Below the pieces are notes generated by a model. It saw only the letters and a list, made by a program, of their open reading frames with translations, had not been told where the DNA came from and did not search any database. DNA of 64,000 nt, from contig NZ_JAVDXW010000001.1 of the NCBI RefSeq assembly GCF_031458135.1, forward strand, positions 4,092,001 through 4,156,000. Reading direction: 5' to 3'. Of the stretch, positions 18,435 to 27,352 are shown piece by piece; the stretch's first letter is position 1, and each line of letters opens with the position of its first letter. Made by a program: the position numbers and the translations under genes. Source of the stretch: Haloactinomyces albus (GTDB taxonomy: Bacteria; Actinomycetota; Actinomycetes; Mycobacteriales; Pseudonocardiaceae).

Positions 18435-19262
18435 TTACGTCGGAAGTGGCACGTGGTTGAGCTGCTCGCCTCGTTGCTGGAGATACGCGGTGGGCGAGAG
18501 CCCGCAGTGGGCGCGGAACTCGCGACTGAGGTGCGCCTGGTCGTAATAACCGTGCTCCAGCGCGAACGCCGACCAGCCGAGCTGTGCGGAGCCGTCGATG
18601 CCCGCGAGTGCCGAGCGAAAGCGCTGCAGACGCTGGTAAGACTTGGGCGAAAGTCCCACATCGGTGCGAAATACCTGTTCCACGCGGCGCAGGCTCCACC
18701 CCAAGTGCTCGCCGAGCCTGCCGATATCATGACGCCCCGGAGCGTCGGCGAGGCAAGCAGTCGCGGCGGCGGCCAAAGGATGTGCGATCTCGGCGGAACG
18801 GGCCAGCCGGTCGCGCAGAGCAGATTCGAGCGTACGGAGCCGTGTTGCGGCATCGGGCGCGGCGAGCACCTGCTCGCGCACCAGGCCCGCGCTGGCACCC
18901 CAGAGATCCTCCAACGCAACGTGGCGATCGCAGAGCTCGTGCAACGGCGCGTCGATCAGCGGCCGCGCCCCACCGGGCCGGAACACCACCCCGAGGACAT
19001 GCGACTGCTGGGCGGTGTCCAACACGTATGCGCGCTGGTACGGCCCTGCCATGACTGCGCCCGGATGGACCTGGCGCAACGCGGCGTTGTCGGGTAGCCA
19101 GAAGCAATCCGCACGCAAGTTGAACATGAGCTCGACCGCACCGGTCGGCAGGCGCAGCTCCGTTCTCCGCACCGGCCTCTCGCCCTCGTGCAGCCAGATC
19201 GACTTCACGAACTTGCCCGTCAGTCCGCCGGGCGCCATCGACGTGAACATGATGCTGGACAC
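18435..19262 (-). CDS. AraC-family regulator with DUF6597-type N-terminal domain
   Basis: A 275-residue transcription factor. The first 150 residues form an all-beta sensor domain (ELRLPTGAVELMFNLRAD, then GVVFRPGGARPLI), as in AraC proteins with the DUF6597 region. The last 100 residues carry two helix-turn-helix units: IGRLGEHLGWSLRRVEQVFR and AFALEHGYYDQAHLSREFRA, ending GLSPTAYL. The start is a GTG at 19262. It may control the VOC gene just downstream. Oddly, a rhamnose-type LacI operator lies 67 bp upstream of its start codon, so it may sit under the LacI regulator at 19519. Confidence 0.82.
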   Translation of the reverse strand: MSSIMFTSMAPGGLTGKFVKSIWLHEGERPVRRTELRLPTGAVELMFNLRADCFWLPDNAALRQVHPGAVMAGPYQRAYVLDTAQQSHVLGVVFRPGGARPLIDAPLHELCDRHVALEDLWGASAGLVREQVLAAPDAATRLRTLESALRDRLARSAEIAHPLAAAATACLADAPGRHDIGRLGEHLGWSLRRVEQVFRTDVGLSPKSYQRLQRFRSALAGIDGSAQLGWSAFALEHGYYDQAHLSREFRAHCGLSPTAYLQQRGEQLNHVPLPT

Positions 19263-19328
19263 ATTAGCGCCAATCCCGAAACACTGTTGAGTGTCTCCGA
19301 GCGTGCGCGCCTGCGTTCGACCGGGAAA

Positions 19329-19340
19329 TGAAACGTTTTA
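19329..19340. promoter_or_regulatory. LacI-type operator TGAAACGTTTTA upstream of the AraC gene
   Basis: TGAAACGTTTTA (19329-19340) is the exact reverse complement of the operator at 20611-20622 in front of the rhamnose LacI gene. It lies in the 256-bp space between the AraC start and the LacI stop; nothing else is recognisable there. Confidence 0.6.
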
Positions 19341-19518
19341 AGTTTCCGGGCCGTAGGGTCGAAGTGTGGCCGGTCAACACCGGAATCCGCTTGATGCATC
19401 CAGCATGCGTTGTACGAGGGCGATGGAGCGGCCACCGTGGTGGCTGTTCGAGACGCGTGGCGCCTCGCGGTTCGAGCGGCAGTTCTGCTCGATCGTCCGA
19501 GAGGCGCTGTGGAGCCGA

Positions 19519-20565
19519 TCAGGACCGCTGGGTGAGCGTTGAGCGCCGCACGATCAGCTCGGGCTGGTACACGACGCTGTCGTGGACGTGGTCCGGCCCG
19601 TCTTCGGTTTCGTTCAGCAGCATCTCCGCGGCCGTCTCGCCGATGCGTACCGCGGGTTGGCGCACCGAGGTCAACGGCACGGCGGCGGCCTCGGCGAATT
19701 CGATGTCGTCGTAGCCGACCAGCGCGATGTCCTCGGGCACGCGCACCCCGGCGGCGAACATCGCCTGCAGCACTCCCAGCGCCAGCAGGTCGTTCGCGCA
19801 GAAGACAGCTGTCGGCCGGGGACGCAGCCCCAGTAGCCGCGCGCCGGCGTCCTTGCCCGAGCTGACATCCAATCGCTGTGTTTCCAGCACGGTCAACGCC
19901 TCGGAGGGCAATCCCGCCTCTTCGATCGCGGCGGCCGCGCCGACGCCCCGGTCCTGGCACTGCGCCAAATGTGCGGGCCCGCTGACGTAGGCGATCCGCT
20001 CGTGCCCGCCCTCGGCGAGGTGCTGCACGGCAAATCTGCCACCGCTGACGTCGTCGACGGAGACCGAGCAGGCATCGTCGCTGTCGACCACGCGATCGAC
20101 GAACACGTAGGGAATCCCGTGCCGCCGGAACCCGGCCAGGCTCGCCCCGCTGGTGTCGGCCGGAGTCACGAGTACGCCGCGGACGCGCTGTTCGGCGAAC
20201 ATGGACAGATACAGCGATTCCGCCTCGGGGTCCTGCGCGCTGTGGCACATCATCACCCCCAGGCCACGGGCTCGGGCGGTGTGCTCCGCACCTCGGGAGA
20301 CGTCCACGAAAAACGGGTTGCCGATGTCCAGCACCAGCAGCGCCATGATGCGGCTGTCGCCCGATCGGAGCTGCCGTGCGGATTCGCTGCGCACGTAACC
20401 CAGCTCGTCGATGACCGCTCGTACCCGGGCGCGCGTGTCCGCCGATACCCGGTCCGGTCGGTTCAACGCGTTGGAGACCGTCCCGATGGACACGCCCGCA
20501 TGATGGGCGACGTCCTTGATGCTGATCTCCCCGGTGTTGTGGCTACCACCCGCAGCTCGCACCAC
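19519..20565 (-). CDS. LacI-family repressor of the rhamnose genes
   Basis: A 348-residue LacI/GalR regulator. Residues 14-60 hold the helix-turn-helix and hinge (ISIKDVAHHAGVSIGTVSNA, then RVRAVIDELGYVRSESARQL), followed by the periplasmic-binding-like ligand domain (MALLVLDIGNPFFVDVSRG to the C terminus). The start is a GTG at 20565. It is divergent from rhaEW-rhaB-lutABC with a 180-bp spacer containing a perfect-core operator at 20611. I infer repression relieved by rhamnose or rhamnulose. Matching operators at 19329, 41843 and 42026 suggest a wider regulon including rhamnogalacturonan lyases. Confidence 0.85.
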   Translation of the reverse strand: MVRAAGGSHNTGEISIKDVAHHAGVSIGTVSNALNRPDRVSADTRARVRAVIDELGYVRSESARQLRSGDSRIMALLVLDIGNPFFVDVSRGAEHTARARGLGVMMCHSAQDPEAESLYLSMFAEQRVRGVLVTPADTSGASLAGFRRHGIPYVFVDRVVDSDDACSVSVDDVSGGRFAVQHLAEGGHERIAYVSGPAHLAQCQDRGVGAAAAIEEAGLPSEALTVLETQRLDVSSGKDAGARLLGLRPRPTAVFCANDLLALGVLQAMFAAGVRVPEDIALVGYDDIEFAEAAAVPLTSVRQPAVRIGETAAEMLLNETEDGPDHVHDSVVYQPELIVRRSTLTQRS

Positions 20566-20610
20566 GCCTCCCTTGACTCGAGTACACCCCCATCCTATCC
20601 TCCAGCCGGG

Positions 20611-20622
20611 TAAAACGTTTCA
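20611..20622. promoter_or_regulatory. LacI operator in the rhaEW/LacI divergent promoter region
   Basis: TAAAACGTTTCA at 20611-20622 has the AAACGTTT core typical of LacI-family operators. It lies 46 bp from the LacI start and 124 bp before rhaEW, suitable for autoregulation and operon repression. Confidence 0.7.
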
Positions 20623-20745
20623 CCACGATCGAACAGCTGACTGCCCATTGGCGCTCCGGCCACCGGGGCGAGATCAACGAGGCACGACGTGACGGCCGAC
20701 AGGCCGGTTGGGGCGCATGATTCCGCTGTCGTGAAAGGACACAGT

Positions 20746-22797
20746 ATGACCGAGCAGTCGACACCGAACCACGCCGTATCCGAGCTGCTGGACCGTTCCC
20801 ACCGGCTGGGTGCCGATCCGCGCAACACGAACTACGCGGGCGGCAACACCTCGGCCAAGGACACCGGAATCGACCCCGTCACCGGAACCCCGGAAGAGTT
20901 GATGTGGGTGAAGGGTTCCGGTGGTGATCTCGGCACCCTGACCGAATCGGGTTTGTCCGTGCTGCGCCTGCATCGGCTGCGGTCCCTCGTCGACGTCTAC
21001 CCGGGGTCGGACCGGGAAGACGAGATGGTCGCCGCCTTCGACCATTGCCTGCACGGCAAAGGGGGCGCCGCGCCGTCGATCGACACCGCGATGCACGGGC
21101 TGGTCGAGGCCGAACACGTGGATCACCTGCATCCCGATGCCGGTATCGCACTGGCGACCGCGGCGGATGGACCCGCACTGACCGAGGAGTGCTTCGGCGA
21201 CAAGGTGGTCTGGGTGCCGTGGCGTCGGCCCGGATTTCAGCTCGGTATGGACATCGCCGCGATCAAGGCCGGGAATCCGCAGGCAGTCGGCGTCGTCCTG
21301 GGGGGTCACGGCATCACGGCCTGGGGGGCGACCAGCGCGGAATGCGAGGCGAACTCGCTGTGGATCATCCGGACCGCCGAGGCGTTTCTGGCCGAGCGCG
21401 GGCGCCCCGAACCCTTCGGTGAGGTCGTCGAGGAATTCGCAGCACTACCGGAGGAACAACGCCGTGCCCGGGCCGCCGCCCTGGCGCCGGTGATCCGAGG
21501 GCTCGTCTCCACCGACCACGCCCGGATCGGCCATTACGACGACAGCGAGGCCGTGCTCGACTTCCTGTCCCGCGCGGCGCATCCGCGACTGGCCCAGCTG
21601 GGCACCTCCTGCCCGGATCACTTCCTGCGCACCAAGGTGCGCCCACTCGTGGTGGACGTCGCTCCCGACGCACCGTTCGAGGAGGTCACCGAACGGCTGC
21701 GCGAGCTGCACCGCTCGTACCGCGAGGAGTACCGGGCGTACTACGAGCGCCACGCGCAGCCGGATTCTCCGGCGATGCGCGGTGCCGACCCGGCCATCGT
21801 GCTCGTGCCCGGCATCGGCATGTTCTCCTTCGGCACCGACAAGCAGACCGCATGCGTGGCGGGTGAGTTCTACGTCAACGCGATCAACGTGATGCGCGGA
21901 GCCGAGTCGGTATCCGGCTACACGCCCATCTCCGAGTCCGAGAAGTTCCGGATCGAGTATTGGGCGCTGGAGGAGGCCAAGCTCGCCCGCAGGCCCGCTC
22001 CCCAACCGCTGGCGAGCCGTGTCGCGTTCGTGACAGGTGGCGGTTCGGGCATCGGCAAGGCCACCGCAAGGCGTCTGTCCGCCGAAGGGGCCTGTGTGGT
22101 CGTCGTCGACCGTGACCTCGACCCGGCGCGGCAGCTCGCGGACGAACTGGGCGGCTCGGACAAGGCGGTGGCCGTGCAAGCCGATGTCACCGAGGAGGAC
22201 GACATCGCCGCCGCGTTCCGTGCGGGCGCGCTGGCCTTCGGCGGCATCGATCTGGTGGTCAACAACGCGGGCACGTCGATTTCCAAACCATTGTCGGAGA
22301 CGACCACGGCCGAGTGGGATCTGCAGCACGGCATCATGGCGCGTGGCTCGTTCTTGGTCTCTCGCGAGGCGGCACGCACCATGATCGCGCAGGGCTTCGG
22401 TGGCGACATCGTCTACGTCGTCAGCAAGAACGCGGTCTTCGCGGGGCCGAACAACGTCGCCTACGGAGCCACCAAGGCCGACCAGGCCCACCAGGTCCGG
22501 CTGTTGGCCGCCGAACTCGGCGAGCACGGCATTCGCGTCAACGGCGTGAACCCGGACGGTGTGGTGCAGGGGTCGGGCATCTTCGCGGGCGGCTGGGGAG
22601 CACAGCGGGCCGCGGTGTACGGAGTCGAGGAAAGCGAGCTGGGCAAGTTCTACGCCCAGCGCACCCTGCTCAAGCGTGAAGTGCTGCCGGAGCACGTGGC
22701 CGCCGCCGTGTTCACGCTGGCAGGCGGCGATCTCACGCACACCACCGGGCTGCACGTGCCGGTCGACGCCGGTGTCGCCGCGGCCTTTCTGCGGTGA
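20746..22797 (+). CDS. rhaEW: Rhamnulose-1-phosphate aldolase / L-lactaldehyde dehydrogenase fusion
   Basis: A 683-residue bifunctional enzyme. Residues 1-415 form the class II aldolase that cleaves L-rhamnulose-1-phosphate to DHAP and L-lactaldehyde, with AGGNTSAK (31-38) and the zinc-binding HLH (127-129). Residues 422-683 form a short-chain dehydrogenase with TGGGSGIGK (430-438), NNAG (506-509), S560 and Y573/K577 of YGATK, expected to oxidise L-lactaldehyde to L-lactate. Such fusions are known as RhaE/RhaEW in actinobacteria and alphaproteobacteria. ATG 20746 has AAAGGA upstream; the longer frame reads into the promoter region. First gene of the rha-lut operon, 88 bp before rhaB. Confidence 0.93.
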   Translation: MTEQSTPNHAVSELLDRSHRLGADPRNTNYAGGNTSAKDTGIDPVTGTPEELMWVKGSGGDLGTLTESGLSVLRLHRLRSLVDVYPGSDREDEMVAAFDHCLHGKGGAAPSIDTAMHGLVEAEHVDHLHPDAGIALATAADGPALTEECFGDKVVWVPWRRPGFQLGMDIAAIKAGNPQAVGVVLGGHGITAWGATSAECEANSLWIIRTAEAFLAERGRPEPFGEVVEEFAALPEEQRRARAAALAPVIRGLVSTDHARIGHYDDSEAVLDFLSRAAHPRLAQLGTSCPDHFLRTKVRPLVVDVAPDAPFEEVTERLRELHRSYREEYRAYYERHAQPDSPAMRGADPAIVLVPGIGMFSFGTDKQTACVAGEFYVNAINVMRGAESVSGYTPISESEKFRIEYWALEEAKLARRPAPQPLASRVAFVTGGGSGIGKATARRLSAEGACVVVVDRDLDPARQLADELGGSDKAVAVQADVTEEDDIAAAFRAGALAFGGIDLVVNNAGTSISKPLSETTTAEWDLQHGIMARGSFLVSREAARTMIAQGFGGDIVYVVSKNAVFAGPNNVAYGATKADQAHQVRLLAAELGEHGIRVNGVNPDGVVQGSGIFAGGWGAQRAAVYGVEESELGKFYAQRTLLKREVLPEHVAAAVFTLAGGDLTHTTGLHVPVDAGVAAAFLR

Positions 22798-22885
22798 ACC
22801 GCGTCGGGGCGGAAAGGGCTCATCGCTGACCGTCCGCCCCGGCGCCCCTTCCTGCCCTCCGCACTTCGACACCGACGAGGCCACC

Positions 22886-24358
22886 ATGCCTGAAATCGAC
22901 TACACCTGCGCCGCCATCGATCTGGGCGCGTCCAGCGGACGCGTCGTCGTGGGCAAGGTCGGCGACGGCGAACTCGGACTGACCGAGGTCCATCGCTTCC
23001 CCAACGCGCCGGTATCGCGAACCTCGAGTCTGCACTGGGACGTTTCACGGCTGTACCGGGAGATTCTCGACGGGTTGCGGAAAGCCGCTTCCTACACTCC
23101 TTCATCGGCAGGCATCGACAGCTGGGCCGTCGACTACGGGCTGCTCGACGATTGCGGACGGTTGTTGGCCGAGCCCCGACACCACCGCGACCCGCGCACC
23201 CGCGATTCGATCGAGGAGGTCCGCGAGCACGTCTCCGACCAGGAGCTCTACCGGGTCACCGGCCTGCAACAGCTGCCCATCAACACGCTGTACCAACTGG
23301 TCGCCGACCGGGCGGAACTGCGACTCGACGACGCGCGAAAGCTGTTGCTGATCCCGGATCTGTTCATCCACTGGCTCACCGGCGAGGTCGGTGCCGAGAT
23401 CACCAACGTCTCGACCACGCAGCTCTACGACGTGTCAACAGGAGACTGGGCCCATGACCTGATGCGTACGCTCGACCTGCCCACGCACCTGCTGGCGCCG
23501 CTGCGCGAACCCGGCGATCAGGCGGGGACGTTACGGGCCGATGTCGCCGAACGCACCGGTCTCGGTTCCGGCTTTTCGGTCACGACGGTGGCCTCGCACG
23601 ACACCGCCTCGGCCGTGGCAGCGGTGCCCGCGACACGCGAGGACTTCGCCTACATCTCGTGCGGCACCTGGTCGCTGGTCGGACTCGAGCTCGATTCCCC
23701 GGTGCTCGGCGAACAATCGCGCGCCGCCAACATCACCAACGAACGCGGCATCGACGGCACCACCCGCTACCTGCGCAACACGATGGGCCTGTGGCTGTTG
23801 CAGGAATGCGTGCGCACCTGGCACCAGCACGGGTGGACCGAGAGACTGGACGCACTGCTGGATCGAGCCGCCCGAGAACCGGCCTTCACCTCCGTGATCG
23901 ACACCGACGATCCCGCGTTCCTGACTCCGCAGGACATGCCCGCCGCCATCGCCAACGCCTGCGCGCACGCAGGCGAACCGGTTCCCTCGACACCGGCGGC
24001 CACCGTCCGCTGCCTGCTGGAAAGCCTGGCGATGGCGCATCGACGGACGTTGCGCGACGTCGCGCGGCTGGCAGACCGCCACGTGGGAGTCGTGCACCTC
24101 GTCGGCGGCGGCAGTCGCAACGCGCTGCTGTGCCAGCTGACCGCCGACGCCTGCGGGGTGCCGGTGATCGCGGGCCCGACCGAGGCCACCGCGCTGGGGA
24201 ACATCCTGGTCCAAGCCCGCGCGCACGGGGTGCTCGGCGAACGAGCCGAACTTCGCAAGCTGGTCGCCGAAACCCAGCCGCTCCGACACTTCGAACCGAG
24301 CGGCAACGAACGAGCCTGGGCAGCAGCCGAATCACGGCTCGCCGGTGGCAGGTACTGA
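22886..24358 (+). CDS. rhaB: Rhamnulokinase
   Basis: Phosphorylates L-rhamnulose to rhamnulose-1-phosphate. The 490-residue FGGY-family kinase opens with the phosphate-binding AAIDLGASSGRVVVG (8-22), has SAGIDSWAVDYGLLD around residue 75-90, and the second nucleotide motif SHDTASAV and ISCGTWSLVGLE in the middle. The C-terminal adenosine motif is VHLVGGGSRNALLCQLTA. All are typical of RhaB and of normal length. ATG 22886 is preceded by GACGAGG. It lies between the aldolase fusion and lutA, so its product is used directly by the preceding gene. No rhamnose isomerase gene is present in the window. Confidence 0.92.
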   Translation: MPEIDYTCAAIDLGASSGRVVVGKVGDGELGLTEVHRFPNAPVSRTSSLHWDVSRLYREILDGLRKAASYTPSSAGIDSWAVDYGLLDDCGRLLAEPRHHRDPRTRDSIEEVREHVSDQELYRVTGLQQLPINTLYQLVADRAELRLDDARKLLLIPDLFIHWLTGEVGAEITNVSTTQLYDVSTGDWAHDLMRTLDLPTHLLAPLREPGDQAGTLRADVAERTGLGSGFSVTTVASHDTASAVAAVPATREDFAYISCGTWSLVGLELDSPVLGEQSRAANITNERGIDGTTRYLRNTMGLWLLQECVRTWHQHGWTERLDALLDRAAREPAFTSVIDTDDPAFLTPQDMPAAIANACAHAGEPVPSTPAATVRCLLESLAMAHRRTLRDVARLADRHVGVVHLVGGGSRNALLCQLTADACGVPVIAGPTEATALGNILVQARAHGVLGERAELRKLVAETQPLRHFEPSGNERAWAAAESRLAGGRY

Positions 24359-24413
24359 GCACACCCGGGACGCGGCACCTGCGGTCGCGCAGTCACAGAG
24401 AGGCACACAGATC

Positions 24414-25151
24414 ATGAAGGTTGCGCTGTTCGCGACCTGTCTCGGCGACACGATCTTTCCGAACGCGGTCCGAGCAACGGTGGCCGTGCTGGAACGGATG
24501 GGCTGTTCGGTGGACTTCCCGATGGCCCAGACCTGCTGCGGTCAGATGCACACCAACACCGGGTACCGCAGGCACGCTGTGCCTGCCGTACGGACCTTCG
24601 TCGACGCGTTCTCCGGTTACGACGCCGTTGTCGCGCCATCGGGATCCTGTGTGGGCTCGGTACGTCACCAACACGCGACCGTGGCCGACAGTGCCGCCGA
24701 CCCCGAACTGTCCGAAGCGGTGCGGCAAACGGCACCCGCCGTGCGCGAGCTCTCCGAATTCCTGGTGGATGTGCTGGGGGCGACCGACGTCGGTGCGTAC
24801 TTTCCGCACCGGGTCACCTACCACCCCACCTGCCACTCGCTGCGCATGTTGCGGGTCGACGACAAGCCCCTGCGACTGTTGCGTTCGGTCCGTGGACTCG
24901 ATCTGGCCGAGTTACCGGATGCGGAGCAATGCTGCGGATTCGGCGGAACGTTCGCGATGAAAAACCCCGATGTCTCGGTGGCCATGGGATCCGACAAGGC
25001 CCGGAACGTGCGCAGTACGCGAGCCGAAGTGCTCTGCGCGGGCGACAGCTCGTGCCTGATGCACGTCGACGGAGTGCTCTCCCGGCAACGAGCCGGCATC
25101 CGCACCATGCACCTGGCCGAGATTCTCGCCTGCACCGAGGAGGAGCAGTGA
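24414..25151 (+). CDS. lutA: L-lactate utilisation protein LutA
   Basis: A 245-residue CCG-domain protein of the LutABC L-lactate dehydrogenase complex. It has two cysteine-rich CCG modules: one with QTCCGQMHTNTGY (around residue 41-53) and a second with EQCCGFGGTF (around 175-184), plus VTYHPTCHSLRML between them. These are thought to bind iron-sulfur or related cofactors in Lut/heterodisulfide-reductase-like complexes. ATG 24414 is chosen for its AGAGAGG upstream and start at MKVALFATCLGD. The stop overlaps the lutB GTG by four bases. Within this operon it should oxidise the L-lactate made by the rhaEW product to pyruvate. Confidence 0.93.
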   Translation: MKVALFATCLGDTIFPNAVRATVAVLERMGCSVDFPMAQTCCGQMHTNTGYRRHAVPAVRTFVDAFSGYDAVVAPSGSCVGSVRHQHATVADSAADPELSEAVRQTAPAVRELSEFLVDVLGATDVGAYFPHRVTYHPTCHSLRMLRVDDKPLRLLRSVRGLDLAELPDAEQCCGFGGTFAMKNPDVSVAMGSDKARNVRSTRAEVLCAGDSSCLMHVDGVLSRQRAGIRTMHLAEILACTEEEQ

Positions 25152-26596
25152 GCAGTACCTACTTGGGAATGCCCGCGTTTCCCGAGGCGGCGAGCTCGGC
25201 CGTGGCCGATTCGCAATTGCGGCACAACCTGCAAAAGGCAACCGGCACGATCCGGCGCAAACGCGCCGAGGTGGTCGAGGAACTGGACGACTGGTCCGAT
25301 CTGCGCGCCGCCGGAGCGGCCATCAAGGCGCACACCCTGAGCCATCTGGACGAGTACCTGGAGCGCTTCGAAACTGCCGTGACCAAGGCGGGCGGCACGG
25401 TGCACTGGGCCCGGGATGCGGCCGAGGCCAACCGCATCGTGGTGGACCTGGTTCATGCCACCGGCGAAACCGAAGCAGTCAAGATCAAGTCGATGACCAC
25501 GCAGGAGATCGAGCTCAACGATGCCTTGGCGAACGCGGACATCTCGGCCTGGGAAACCGACCTGGCCGAACTGATCGTCCAGCTCGACGAGGACACCCCG
25601 AGCCACATCCTGGTGCCCGCCATTCACCGCAATCGTGCCGAGATCCGCGAGATCTTCAGACGCGAAATGGGTGTTTCCGGAAAGCCCGCACCCGCAGACC
25701 TCACCGACGATCCGGCCGATCTCGCCGAGGCCGCTCGCCGCCATCTCCGAGAGAAGTTCCTGCGCTCACGCGTCGCCATCTCGGGCGCCAATTTCGCCGT
25801 CGCCGACACCGGCAGTCTCGTCGTGGTCGAATCCGAAGGCAACGGACGCATGTGTCTGACCATGCCCGAGACGTTGATCAGTGTGGTCGGTATCGAAAAG
25901 CTCATACCCAGCTGGCAGGACTTGGAGGTGTTCCTGCAACTGCTGCCGCGCTCCAGCACCGGCGAACGCATGAATCCGTACACCTCGACCTGGACCGGGG
26001 TGGCAGCAGGCGACGGCCCGAGCGCGTTTCATGTCGTACTGCTGGACAACGGGCGCAGCAGCGCGCTCGCCGACGAGGTCGGCAGCCAAGCACTGCGCTG
26101 CATCCGCTGCTCCGCCTGCCTGAACGTTTGTCCGGTCTACGAACGAACCGGTGGACACGCCTATGGATCGGTCTATCCGGGCCCCATCGGCGCGGTACTC
26201 ACGCCGCAACTGCGCGGCACCGAATCCGATGTGGACGCATCATTGCCGTACGCCTCCACGTTGTGCGGAGCGTGCTACGACGTCTGCCCGGTGGCCATCG
26301 ACATCCCGGAGCTGCTGGTGCGGCTGCGTACCAAAACCGTGGAAGAGCCGAAGCGTCGAGGTCCGCGCGGGTTGGACGTGGTGATGCGCGGGGTCGGGTG
26401 GATTCTCGGCGATGCGCGCAGGCTCGCCCGGGTGCAACGGTTGGCGTCATGGAGCGGGTCCTGGCTCGGCAAAGCAGGCAGGATCGGCCGATTGCCGTGG
26501 CCGGCATCGAAATGGACCAACGCCCGGGACGCGCCGACACCACCGACAGAGTCGTTCCGCTCATGGTGGCAACGCACGCGAGGAGGAAACTCGTGA
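25148..26596 (+). CDS. lutB: L-lactate utilisation iron-sulfur protein LutB
   Basis: A 482-residue ferredoxin-domain protein of the LutABC complex. The N-terminal two thirds are the LUD domain (KIKSMTTQEIELNDAL near residue 112, then GANFAVADTGSLVVVESEGN). Two 4Fe-4S motifs follow: CIRCSACLNVCP (318-329) and CGACYDVCP (373-381). A basic C-terminal tail ends RSWWQRTRGGNS. The GTG at 25148 overlaps the lutA stop (GTGA) and has AGGAG directly upstream, so the two are translationally coupled; the lutC GTG likewise overlaps its stop. Confidence 0.93.
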   Translation: MSSTYLGMPAFPEAASSAVADSQLRHNLQKATGTIRRKRAEVVEELDDWSDLRAAGAAIKAHTLSHLDEYLERFETAVTKAGGTVHWARDAAEANRIVVDLVHATGETEAVKIKSMTTQEIELNDALANADISAWETDLAELIVQLDEDTPSHILVPAIHRNRAEIREIFRREMGVSGKPAPADLTDDPADLAEAARRHLREKFLRSRVAISGANFAVADTGSLVVVESEGNGRMCLTMPETLISVVGIEKLIPSWQDLEVFLQLLPRSSTGERMNPYTSTWTGVAAGDGPSAFHVVLLDNGRSSALADEVGSQALRCIRCSACLNVCPVYERTGGHAYGSVYPGPIGAVLTPQLRGTESDVDASLPYASTLCGACYDVCPVAIDIPELLVRLRTKTVEEPKRRGPRGLDVVMRGVGWILGDARRLARVQRLASWSGSWLGKAGRIGRLPWPASKWTNARDAPTPPTESFRSWWQRTRGGNS

Positions 26597-27240
26597 CAGC
26601 ACGGAACTCGACGGCACGTGCGACAATTCTCGGTTCGGTGCGCTCGGCGTTGGCGGGCACGAGCCGAGTCCCTCGCGACAGCGTGCCCCACGACTACCGC
26701 GACCGGCGAGAATCATCCGACCTGGTCGAACTGTTCCGCGCCCGCACCGAAGAATACCGTGCCGCCGTGCACGTGACCGACAGTACGAATGTCGCCGACA
26801 CGGTTCTGGTGGCGCTGCACGCGGCACGGGCCGACCACACGATTGTTCCGACCGGTATCCCATCGCACTGGGTGCAGCCCGTCCATGGCACGCATCGGAC
26901 GATCAGCGATGATACGGCCCTGGACACGGCCACACTGGATGCCTGTGACGCCGTGGTCACCACCTCGTTCGGCGGCATCGCCACCACCGGAACCGTCGTA
27001 CTCGACCACGGCCCGGGCCAAGGGCGACGTGCGTTGACCCTGATCCCGGACACGCATGTGTGTCTGGTTCAAGCCTCCCGCATCGTCGATGACGTCCCGG
27101 CTGTCCTGGCCCGTCTCGATCCGAACCACCCGCTGACGTTCATCAGCGGCCCCTCGGCGACCAGCGATATCGAACTCGACCGGGTCGAAGGGGTGCACGG
27201 CCCCAGATCCCTGCACGTCATCGTGATTCGGGACGAATGA
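26593..27240 (+). CDS. lutC: L-lactate utilisation protein LutC
   Basis: A 215-residue LUD-domain protein, the third subunit of the L-lactate-oxidising complex. Recognisable blocks are ARADHTIVPTGIPSHW near residue 85, VVTTSFGGIATTGTVVLDHG around 125-145, and LTLIPDTHVCLVQASRIVDD, then LTFISGPSATSDIELDRVEG. The GTG at 26593 has GGAGGAAA upstream and overlaps the lutB stop. Last gene of the rha-lut operon; a 112-bp space separates it from the convergent DUF3500 gene and contains only a weak GCAGCA/TGCTGC hairpin. Confidence 0.92.
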   Translation: MTARNSTARATILGSVRSALAGTSRVPRDSVPHDYRDRRESSDLVELFRARTEEYRAAVHVTDSTNVADTVLVALHAARADHTIVPTGIPSHWVQPVHGTHRTISDDTALDTATLDACDAVVTTSFGGIATTGTVVLDHGPGQGRRALTLIPDTHVCLVQASRIVDDVPAVLARLDPNHPLTFISGPSATSDIELDRVEGVHGPRSLHVIVIRDE

Positions 27241-27352
27241 CTGGGGCGCGTCGAAGCCGACCGTCGTCGAGCGGTACGCAGCATCTGCTGCATTGGCCGC
27301 GAAACGCCCGGAACGCGGTGGGCGCGAGCACGGCATCCGGAAGGTGCCCGTT

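Noticed and set aside
22438..22887. Minus-strand 480-residue frame under rhaEW
   Set aside because: Pure antisense shadow of a well-conserved gene.
27241..27352. GCAGCA-TC-TGCTGC as terminator between lutC and DUF3500
   Set aside because: Only six base pairs with a two-base loop; too small to claim.
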